From NCBI GenBank assembly GCA_964559845.1, contig CAZLJF010000053.1, positions 1-10,874 of the forward strand: a stretch of 10,874 nucleotides of DNA, written 5' to 3'. The notes beneath the pieces were generated by a model. The model saw only the letters and a program-made list of their open reading frames with translations. It was not told the origin of the DNA and ran no database searches. The position numbers were made by a program, and so were the translations under genes. Positions 5,947 to 10,874 of this stretch are shown piece by piece. This DNA comes from WSZY01 sp964559845. GTDB taxonomy: Bacteria; Pseudomonadota; Zetaproteobacteria; Mariprofundales; Mariprofundaceae. Every line of letters starts with the position of its first letter. Position 1 is the first letter of the stretch.

Positions 5947-6426
5947 ATGATTAACCTTGAACTGTTACTGCTGATTATCATCGCCAACGGAGTGCCGATT
6001 CTTGCATTTGACCTGTTGCGCCAGCGCTTCTCCATACCACTTGATATAGGAATATGCCTGCCGGATGGTGAGCGCTTGTTCGGGGTATCCAAAACGCTCC
6101 GTGGCCTGCTGCTCTCGCTGTTGATAACCGGTATCGCGGCTGAACTTGTCGGTCTCTCTTTGATGCTGGGACTGACTGTTGCCCTCTGGAGCATGCTGGG
6201 TGATCTGCTGTCCAGCTTTATCAAGCGCCGCCTGCGCATGTCTCCCGGCAGTCAGGCGCCTGGCATTGATCAGGTGCCCGAGTCGCTTTTTCCGTTGCTG
6301 GCTGTTGCCGGTCAGTTTTCCCTGTCAGGTGAGGAGATCATGGCTACGGTAATTACCTTCATAGTGCTGGAACTGCTGATCTCACGGGTTCTTTTCCGCC
6401 TGCATCTGCGTAAGCAGCCGCATTAA
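5947..6426 (+). CDS. CarS-like (DUF46) membrane protein, predicted CDP-lipid synthase family
   Basis: The archaeal members of this family (CDP-archaeol synthase, CarS) transfer CMP from CTP to an ether-linked phosphatidic acid analogue. Bacterial relatives exist with undefined substrates. This 159-aa protein has several membrane helices (about 4-21, 54-72, 74-90, 130-152). It shows the cytoplasmic motifs LPDGERLFGVSKTLRG (38-53) and GDLLSSFIKRR (85-95), then GIDQVPESLFP (106-116). The acidic and basic residues D40, K49, R52, D86, K93, D108 and Q109 are in place. ATG 5947 is the only reasonable start. GGGAG is just one base before it, too close for a normal SD, and a TGCTAGACT extended -10-like sequence (5932-5940) raises the possibility of a near-leaderless mRNA. 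It could equally be a weakly translated gene. Confidence 0.8.
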   Translation: MINLELLLLIIIANGVPILAFDLLRQRFSIPLDIGICLPDGERLFGVSKTLRGLLLSLLITGIAAELVGLSLMLGLTVALWSMLGDLLSSFIKRRLRMSPGSQAPGIDQVPESLFPLLAVAGQFSLSGEEIMATVITFIVLELLISRVLFRLHLRKQPH

Positions 6427-6453
6427 CATGAGATAAAACAACGCACATACTCA

Positions 6454-7395
6454 CTACTCCTTTCGCAGGTGGTGCAGGGTCACTTCCGGCAGGCAGTTGA
6501 TACGGGCATCGACAATACATGAACCGCAACCGACCGAAGTGTAGCCGCGCATCTGGTGATAGTTCCACGGCCCCTTGCCCATATAGCGCGGACAGCGGGC
6601 ATTGGTGGTGATAAAGATGCCGCCCGGCAGGCAGATCTGGCCGCCATGGGTATGGCCACAGAGCATCAGGTTAAAGTCAGAGTGTGCCGCCCGTTTATAA
6701 ACCTCGGGAGAGTGCGACAGCAGGATTGATACTTCATCGGGCGGAATGTGCATCGCCGCCTTCTCCAGATTGTCCACCTGGTAATAGTGCGGATCATCAA
6801 TGCCGGCAATGTGTATCCTTGCATCACCCCTTTCAATCGTGGTGGCCTCATTGAGCAGCATATGGATATCCATCGCTTCCAGTGCCTCAAGCATCTCGAT
6901 GAAATCGTGATTGCCAAGCACACCGTAAACCGGTTTGTTGATCTCCTTGCGCACCCGCGCCATCTCGGAAATGGTCTTGTCGTAAGGGCCGCGTGTCTCC
7001 GCCCGGTAGTCGCCGGTCAGCACACAGATATCATACTCCAGTGACTGGATTCGGTGGATCAGCGCATCGGTGGTCTTTTCAGAGAGGTCTACATGCAGGT
7101 CACTTAAATGCAGGATCGTGAAGCCATCAAAGGCCTCAGGCAGCTCTTTCAGGTAGATGTCATGGTGCCGCAGCTGAATGTTGGCTGCATTGCGCCGGGC
7201 ACGCCGGCGCATGCCGGATAGCCTGAGAGACAATTTGAGCAGGGCGTGGCCCAGCACCCAGTTTTCGATATGGAAGAAGGTGCGTCCCTGTCCGAACACC
7301 TGTGAGGCATGGTCGCGCTGGATACCGAGACGCTGTTTCAGGTGTAGCCGATCCAGCCGCTGTTCAAGAAACTTCATCTCCGGCTTTTCAGACAT
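6454..7395 (-). CDS. calcineurin-like metallophosphoesterase (YkuE-like)
   Basis: This is a binuclear metallophosphoesterase of 313 aa. The motif series is complete: SDLHVD (98-103), LTGDY (126-130), GNHD (161-164), LLSHSPE (225-231) and GHTHGGQ (247-253). YkuE-type relatives act on phosphodiesters or lipid-linked phosphates at the membrane, but the substrate here cannot be read from sequence. Residues 1-85 before the catalytic domain are basic and helical, with a mildly hydrophobic stretch (about 46-60) that may lie on the membrane. There is no clear signal peptide. The start at 7395 is chosen for GCGGAG with a six-base gap; the open frame upstream to 7539 is not family-like. It converges on the CarS-like gene with a 27-base gap. 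Confidence 0.88.
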   Translation of the reverse strand: MSEKPEMKFLEQRLDRLHLKQRLGIQRDHASQVFGQGRTFFHIENWVLGHALLKLSLRLSGMRRRARRNAANIQLRHHDIYLKELPEAFDGFTILHLSDLHVDLSEKTTDALIHRIQSLEYDICVLTGDYRAETRGPYDKTISEMARVRKEINKPVYGVLGNHDFIEMLEALEAMDIHMLLNEATTIERGDARIHIAGIDDPHYYQVDNLEKAAMHIPPDEVSILLSHSPEVYKRAAHSDFNLMLCGHTHGGQICLPGGIFITTNARCPRYMGKGPWNYHQMRGYTSVGCGSCIVDARINCLPEVTLHHLRKE

Positions 7396-7447
7396 GAGTG
7401 GCTCCGCAAGCTTCCGGAGTGTTTGGCAAGGCGTATCGCATAGTTTG

Positions 7448-7456
7448 ATTATAGCA
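7448..7456 (-). promoter_or_regulatory. candidate extended -10 promoter for the phosphoesterase gene
   Basis: The minus strand reads TGCTATAAT across 7456-7448: a perfect TATAAT with the TG extension. It lies about 50 bases upstream of the ATG at 7395. No good -35 hexamer is present at 16-18 bases, which is usual for extended -10 promoters. Confidence 0.5.
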
Positions 7457-7524
7457 TCCTGTGGCGACGATAAGGCCGCACTCTGATCTTTCGGCATATG
7501 CGGGCTGCTTCGCTTCATGGTTTT

Positions 7525-7595
7525 AGAGGTGCCATGCAATCTTCATGGAGCCTCTCCGGGCGCCCTGTTCATGAAAAGGAGGCTCTTTTCCCTTT
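7525..7595 (+). promoter_or_regulatory. two mutually exclusive hairpins upstream of selO
   Basis: Hairpin 1 pairs AGAGG (7525-7529) with CCTCT (7551-7555) and CCATG (7532-7536) with CATGG (7544-7548), with a 2x2 internal loop between. Hairpin 2 pairs GGAGCCTC (7547-7554) with GAGGCTCT (7579-7586), the outermost pair being G-U, and is followed by TTTCCCTTT-like pyrimidines. Both use 7547-7554, so only one can form. This is the arrangement of an attenuator, but the T tract is broken by C residues and no upstream promoter was found. Confidence 0.35.
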
Positions 7596-7627
7596 CATGT
7601 TGTCGGATAAGTTATAGATTGGTTTCT

Positions 7628-9277
7628 ATGGCCGACGGTTTTCGCAGTGTACTATCATTTGATAACAGCTTTGTCACAGAGCTGCCGGGTGATCCGGAGG
7701 GTGCCAACATACCGCGACAGGTTCCGGGTGCCTGTTACTCCAGGGTGATGCCGACACCGGTCCGCGATCCGAAAACCATTATTTATGCCCATGAAGTGGC
7801 CGGACTGCTCGGCATTTCGATCGATGACTGTGAATCCCGGACCTTTGCCGAGGTGTTTTCCGGCAACCGGCTGCTTGCCGGGATGGAGCCTTATGCCAGC
7901 TGTTATGGCGGCCATCAGTTCGGCCACTGGGCGGGCCAGTTGGGCGATGGCCGCGTCATCAATCTGGGTGAACTGGTCAATGATGCCGGCGAGCGGTGGG
8001 TGTTGCAGCTTAAAGGTGCCGGCCTGACTCCCTATTCAAGAGGTGCCGATGGCCTGGCGGTGCTGCGTTCATCGGTGCGTGAGTTTCTCTGTAGTGAGGC
8101 GATGTTTCATCTGGGCGTGCCGACCACGCGTGCATTAAGTCTGGTAAGTACCGGTGAAATGGTGATGCGCGATATGTTTTATGATGGTAATACAAAGCTT
8201 GAGCCCGGCGCGATTGTCTGCCGTGTGGCGCGTTCGTTCACTCGTTTTGGCAGTTTCGAGATATTCACATCACGCCGGGATTTTGGCCTGTTGAAGCAAT
8301 TGCTGGACTACACCATCCGTACCGACTTCCCGCATCTGCTTGAGTCGATTAAACCATCGGATGACGGGCATTCAGAGAGGCTCTATTTAAAGTGGTTTGA
8401 AGAGGTGTGCGCCAAAACAGCAGCACTGATGGTGCACTGGATGCGGGTCGGTTTTGTGCATGGCGTGATGAATACCGACAATATGTCGGTGCTGGGGCTA
8501 ACCATCGACTATGGTCCTTATGGCTGGCTTGAGGGTTATGATCCGGGCTGGACGCCGAACACCACCGATGCCGAAGGGCGGCGATACCGTTTTGGCAATC
8601 AGCCGCAGATTGCCATGTGGAACCTCGCCAGGCTGGCGGAGGCGATCCATCCACTCATCGGAAAGAGCGAATTGTTGCAGCAGGCGCTGGAACAATATGC
8701 CGCTGCTTACGAACAGGGTTGGCGGCAGATGATGGCTTTAAAGCTTGGTTTCAAAAATTTTGAAGGGAGCGCCGATGAGGCGCTGATCGAAGAACTGCTT
8801 GAGATTCTGGTTCTGGTTGAGACGGATATGACTATCTTCTTCCGCAAGCTGGCCGATATTTCAGGTGATGCCGCTTCTGATCAATCCGCCGATCCGACTG
8901 GTGACGGGAAGCTGATAACGCCACTGCTCGCTGCCTGTTACGATCTGGATGATGCAGAAGGCGTCGATGCTGTCTATCGCCAGCGCCTTGGCCGCTGGAT
9001 CTCTGCCTATATTGCCCGTATCCGCAGAGATGGCTTCTCTGATGAGGTGCGGCGTGCCCGCATGAACAGCGTGAACCCCAAATATGTGCTGCGCAACTAT
9101 CTGGCACAGCAGGCCATCGACAGGGCGGAACAGGGCGATCATTCACTGCTTCATGAACTGCTTGAGCTGCTGCGCCATCCTTACGATGAACAACCGGGCA
9201 AAGAGCAGTTTGCCGAGAAACGCCCGGAATGGGCTCGTCATCGTGCCGGCTGCTCCATGCTCTCCTGTAGTTCATAA
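7628..9277 (+). CDS. selO: protein adenylyltransferase SelO (YdiU/UPF0061)
   Basis: SelO is a pseudokinase that binds ATP in flipped orientation and transfers AMP to Ser/Thr/Tyr of redox proteins, linking it to glutathionylation under oxidative stress. The 549-aa protein carries the family blocks SFDNSFVTELPGD near the N terminus, YGGHQFGHWAGQLGDGR (93-109) and LKGAGLTPYSRGADG (128-142). Using the residues described for P. syringae SelO (K113, E136, D252, N253, D262), the spacing is conserved here as K129, E152, D284, N285 and D294, so the active site looks complete. It ends in CSMLSCSS: the third-last residue is Cys at the place where vertebrate SelO has selenocysteine. ATG 7628 is chosen by family fit, although its SD is weak. 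An AGGAGG at 7578-7582 lies too far upstream (about 45 bases). Confidence 0.95.
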   Translation: MADGFRSVLSFDNSFVTELPGDPEGANIPRQVPGACYSRVMPTPVRDPKTIIYAHEVAGLLGISIDDCESRTFAEVFSGNRLLAGMEPYASCYGGHQFGHWAGQLGDGRVINLGELVNDAGERWVLQLKGAGLTPYSRGADGLAVLRSSVREFLCSEAMFHLGVPTTRALSLVSTGEMVMRDMFYDGNTKLEPGAIVCRVARSFTRFGSFEIFTSRRDFGLLKQLLDYTIRTDFPHLLESIKPSDDGHSERLYLKWFEEVCAKTAALMVHWMRVGFVHGVMNTDNMSVLGLTIDYGPYGWLEGYDPGWTPNTTDAEGRRYRFGNQPQIAMWNLARLAEAIHPLIGKSELLQQALEQYAAAYEQGWRQMMALKLGFKNFEGSADEALIEELLEILVLVETDMTIFFRKLADISGDAASDQSADPTGDGKLITPLLAACYDLDDAEGVDAVYRQRLGRWISAYIARIRRDGFSDEVRRARMNSVNPKYVLRNYLAQQAIDRAEQGDHSLLHELLELLRHPYDEQPGKEQFAEKRPEWARHRAGCSMLSCSS

Positions 9278-9333
9278 TACTTGCTGCTTTTGCTAATTTC
9301 TCCGGGGCCTGTTCATACGTATTTAGATTGAAG

Positions 9334-9415
9334 CGCTGCACTCCATTTTGCGCCCTGTTGTGTTATTGCTCACGGATGTGCAACAGGCACATGATGCTCG
9401 CAATGCCTTGCAGCG
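9334..9415. repeat. nested inverted-repeat element (predicted long hairpin)
   Basis: Three perfect complementary pairs are nested in order. CGCTGCA (9334-9340) pairs with TGCAGCG (9409-9415). TTGCG (9348-9352) pairs with CGCAA (9399-9403). CCTGTTG (9354-9360) pairs with CAACAGG (9381-9387) around a 20-base loop. Together they give 19 pairs in a bulged stem about 82 bases long. No T tract follows on either strand. The end boxes do not match integron attC consensus. It could be a dispersed intergenic repeat or a structured RNA. Confidence 0.5.
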
Positions 9416-9510
9416 TCACAAAAACGGGGGCATCAATACAATCGGAATGCCTGGGAGTTTGGCTTTAGAAAAAGGTCTTTGCCCTCCCACTTTTTTCTGT
9501 GGATGTGGCC

Positions 9511-9540
9511 AAGCAAAACGGTCGCCCGTATGGACGACCG
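9511..9540 (-). terminator. intrinsic terminator of trxA
   Basis: CGGTCGCCC (9519-9527) pairs with GGACGACCG (9532-9540), with one C-A mismatch and a GTAT loop. On the minus strand the stem is followed by TTTTGCTT (complement of 9511-9518). It lies about 48 bases beyond the trxA stop. Confidence 0.7.
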
Positions 9541-9588
9541 CTGCAACATGCCGGACCCTCGGGGGAGGGGGAGGGAGAAAAGTGAGAG

Positions 9589-9954
9589 TCAGGCAGCCTT
9601 CTGTTTGGCGATCTCTTCGCGCACCTTGTTCATGTCGAGTGCTTTTGCCTGCTCGACAACCTTCTCAAGGGCGCTTTTCGGCAGCGCACCGGCCTGTGAA
9701 AAGATCACGATATTATCGCGCATCACCATCAGTGTCGGAATCGAACGGATATTGAAGTGTGCGCCGAGCTCCTGTTGCTCTTCGGTATTCACCTTGCCAA
9801 ACAGGATATCATCATAATTTTCGGAGACAGCTTCAAAGGTTGGGCCGAACATCTTGCACGGGCCGCACCAGGGTGCCCAGAAATCAATCACTGCAATCTC
9901 GCTGTTTGTGACCTCTTTTTCGAAATTCTCTTTTGTCAGCTCAACTGTTGCCAT
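9589..9954 (-). CDS. trxA: thioredoxin
   Basis: Thioredoxin reduces disulfides in cytoplasmic proteins and is the usual electron source for enzymes such as methionine sulfoxide reductase. The 121-aa protein has the classic active site WAPWCGPCK (26-34), with C30 and C33, and the cis-proline loop RSIPTLMV (about residues 70-77). It is longer than the common ~108-aa form by an apparent helical tail of about 15 residues (MNKVREEIAKQKAA). No signal peptide is present. The ATG at 9954 has AAGGAG six bases upstream. It is a single-gene unit with a consensus promoter on one side and a terminator on the other, suggesting strong constitutive expression. Confidence 0.95.
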   Translation of the reverse strand: MATVELTKENFEKEVTNSEIAVIDFWAPWCGPCKMFGPTFEAVSENYDDILFGKVNTEEQQELGAHFNIRSIPTLMVMRDNIVIFSQAGALPKSALEKVVEQAKALDMNKVREEIAKQKAA

Positions 9955-9976
9955 GCATATCTCCTTTTTGTTCGTA

Positions 9977-10004
9977 ATTATATGATAATATTCTAATATG
10001 TCAA
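9977..10004 (-). promoter_or_regulatory. consensus sigma70 promoter of trxA
   Basis: The minus strand carries TTGACA (complement of 9999-10004) and TATAAT (complement of 9977-9982), both perfect, with a 16-base A/T-rich spacer. The -10 lies about 23 bases upstream of the trxA ATG. It is the strongest promoter pattern in the window. Confidence 0.85.
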
Positions 10005-10034
10005 GCGCCTGCCGAAGTGATGTTAAACTCTGTT

Positions 10035-10054
10035 CTGTTCCGGAACCTGAACAG
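10035..10054. promoter_or_regulatory. palindromes upstream of trxA, possible operator
   Basis: GTTCCGGAAC (10037-10046) is a perfect ten-base palindrome. It overlaps a second dyad, CTGTTC (10035-10040) with GAACAG (10049-10054). The site is about 30 bases beyond the trxA -35 element, in the trxA/hemerythrin divergent gap, where an activator or shared regulator could bind. The CTGT/ACAG spacing is 12, not the 8 of an E. coli LexA box. The regulator is unknown. Confidence 0.3.
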
Positions 10055-10134
10055 CTTCCTTATGGGGTTCCATGATTTCACTTTCAAGTTGCCGGTTGCG
10101 TTATGGATTGCTTACATGGTTAAGCGTCTAAACG

Positions 10135-10156
10135 CACTGCAGCAGTGATAACTGCT
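10135..10156. promoter_or_regulatory. overlapping dyads upstream of the hemerythrin gene
   Basis: CACTGC (10135-10140) and GCAGTG (10142-10147) form a DNA palindrome around one base. AGCAGT (10141-10146) and ACTGCT (10151-10156) form a six-pair stem with a GATA loop. The three GCAGT/ACTGC-type half-sites spaced about one helical turn or less apart suggest a protein-binding site, but no known regulator is recognised. Confidence 0.3.
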
Positions 10157-10220
10157 CTGTCACGAAGCTTTCGACGGATCCTGAGTGTGCTAATTTGCTG
10201 CGTCAGGTTAGTATGCAGCC

Positions 10221-10640
10221 ATGAAATTGAACCCATCCGAGATTCCCGAAGTTGCTATGCCTTTTATGCAGGAGGCCCACCTTGAAGAGGTGGCGATGCT
10301 GAACGAGCTCTATGATCTTTTTGATAAATCGAGGCAGGGGGAAGAGGTCTCCGGGTTGGCAGAGAAGATAGAGGCACTGGTTGTGCATACGCATGCCCAT
10401 TTTGAACGTGAAAATGAAAAGATGCTGGCGCTGAGTTTCCCACCCTATCCGGTACACAAGCAGGCGCATGATGAGTATCTGAATGATATGGATGCCGTGG
10501 TGGCTGCATGGCGAGAGAGTGGTGAGTTGGTGCCCGTGATGGTTTTCTTTGAAGAGGCCACACCGGCGTGGTTGCAACAGCATATTTCCACCATGGATTT
10601 TGTGACTGCCAACTTTTTTGCCATGTGTGAAGGTAGCTGA
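10221..10640 (+). CDS. bacteriohemerythrin-like non-haem di-iron protein
   Basis: Hemerythrins bind O2 reversibly at a di-iron centre in a four-helix bundle; bacterial forms act in O2 storage, delivery or sensing. The 139-aa protein is a single domain with all seven expected iron ligands: H20, H60 and E64 (HxxxE), H79 and H83 (HxxxH), H121 and D126 (HxxxxD). It has no signal peptide and no fused chemotaxis or signalling domain, so it should be a soluble cytoplasmic protein. The start at 10221 has only a weak, distant CAGG. A three-codon frame (ATG 10213, stop 10222-10224) preceded by AGG ends in an ATGA overlap with the start and may couple translation. No terminator is obvious downstream. 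Confidence 0.92.
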   Translation: MKLNPSEIPEVAMPFMQEAHLEEVAMLNELYDLFDKSRQGEEVSGLAEKIEALVVHTHAHFERENEKMLALSFPPYPVHKQAHDEYLNDMDAVVAAWRESGELVPVMVFFEEATPAWLQQHISTMDFVTANFFAMCEGS

Positions 10641-10756
10641 AAATAGTTGCCGGAATTTCGTATTTTTCACCTGACTTCTTGAAAGCTAACATATAATTAG
10701 AGCCAGTTCCCCCACGTTTCTTCTCGATACATGGCCGTGTTGAAGCGGAAGATAAT

Positions 10757-10778
10757 GCACAATCTTCCCGTATTGTGC
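10757..10778. promoter_or_regulatory. perfect dyad ahead of a possible outgoing promoter
   Basis: GCACAAT (10757-10763) and ATTGTGC (10772-10778) are perfect inverted repeats with an eight-base centre, the size of a typical dimeric repressor site or a small hairpin. It ends five bases before a possible -35 element. No T tract follows, so it is not a clear terminator of the hemerythrin gene. Confidence 0.4.
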
Positions 10779-10783
10779 CTCGG

Positions 10784-10811
10784 TTGGTTCCATCTGAACA
10801 CACTATATAAA
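10784..10811 (+). promoter_or_regulatory. weak promoter candidate reading out of the window
   Basis: TTGGTT (10784-10789) and TATAAA (10806-10811) are 16 bases apart. Transcription would start near 10818 and run off the right edge. An open frame from ATG 10817 continues to the edge but has no SD and only about 19 codons, so I do not call a gene. The 234 bases after the hemerythrin stop otherwise show no gene. Confidence 0.3.
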
Positions 10812-10874
10812 TCACTATGGTAATGGGATGGTCCGTCCCGCACTCTCCCGTATCGGCATCTGAGTGCCAGAATG

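Larger units (their letters stand above)
9278..9588. other. 311-base convergent gap between selO and trxA
   Basis: No gene is supported here. The gap holds a nested inverted-repeat element (9334-9415), the trxA terminator (9511-9540) and a purine-rich strand with G runs (9561-9575). I see no clean terminator for selO immediately after its stop, so the nested element may serve that end (inference). Confidence 0.6.

Noticed and set aside
9334..9415. Integron attC site
   Set aside because: The overall folded form is similar, but the outer boxes are not RYYYAAC/GTTRRRY, and no integrase or cassette array is present.
9348..9755. 135-codon plus-strand frame starting at a TTG
   Set aside because: It has no SD, crosses the trxA terminator and runs antisense through trxA; the predicted protein is low-complexity in its second half.
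10030..10054. LexA (SOS) box upstream of trxA
   Set aside because: CTGT and ACAG are present, but the spacing is 12 rather than the 8 of the E. coli-type box.
10264..10815. 183-codon minus-strand frame across the hemerythrin gene
   Set aside because: It is antisense to a well-supported gene with all iron ligands, its predicted protein shows no domain, and it is rich in Arg, Pro and Ser as expected of a shadow frame.

Overview
The window reads as a stretch of ordinary chromosome from a Gram-negative, probably proteobacterial, bacterium that meets oxygen or microaerobic conditions. The evidence is an exported MsrA, a periplasmic di-heme cytochrome c peroxidase, Sec-type leaders, Shine-Dalgarno (SD) sequences of the AAGGAG type, sigma70-like promoters, a PilZ protein, SlyD, SelO and a bacteriohemerythrin. 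I see no transposase, integrase, tRNA, rRNA, CRISPR array or phage gene. I cannot assign a genus from sequence alone; a gamma- or zetaproteobacterium would fit the gene set, but that is a guess.

Layout, left to right. 1-261: possible 3' end of an upstream gene and a hairpin terminator. 262-879 (+): exported MsrA. 882-1830 (-): a two-gene unit in which a membrane PAS sensor overlaps a single-domain PilZ protein; its last stop codon lies two bases from the msrA stop. 1921-2763 (-): endonuclease IV, divergent from slyD at 2917-3399 (+). 3560-4540 (+): di-heme cytochrome c peroxidase. 4617-4712 (-): a 31-codon membrane microprotein gene with a full SD and its own terminator. 4713-5144: mostly unexplained, with a few doubtful micro-ORFs. 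5145-5813 (-): DUF1614 membrane protein, divergent from a bacterial CarS-like (DUF46) membrane enzyme at 5947-6426 (+). 6454-7395 (-): metallophosphoesterase, divergent from selO at 7628-9277 (+), whose upstream region can fold in two alternative ways. 9278-9588: a nested inverted-repeat element and the trxA terminator. 9589-9954 (-): thioredoxin, driven by a near-perfect sigma70 promoter. 10221-10640 (+): bacteriohemerythrin. 10641-10874: no gene, but a dyad and a possible promoter that points out of the window.

Functional theme (inference). Many genes deal with oxidants or thiols: MsrA repairs oxidised methionine, the peroxidase removes H2O2 in the periplasm, Nfo repairs oxidised or abasic DNA, SelO AMPylates redox proteins, thioredoxin supplies thiol electrons, and hemerythrin binds O2. 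They are mostly separate transcription units rather than one operon, so this is a neighbourhood and not a demonstrated system.

The least-explained items are the 31-aa microprotein gene, the nested inverted-repeat element between selO and trxA, the alternative hairpins upstream of selO, and the CarS-like/DUF1614 divergent pair.
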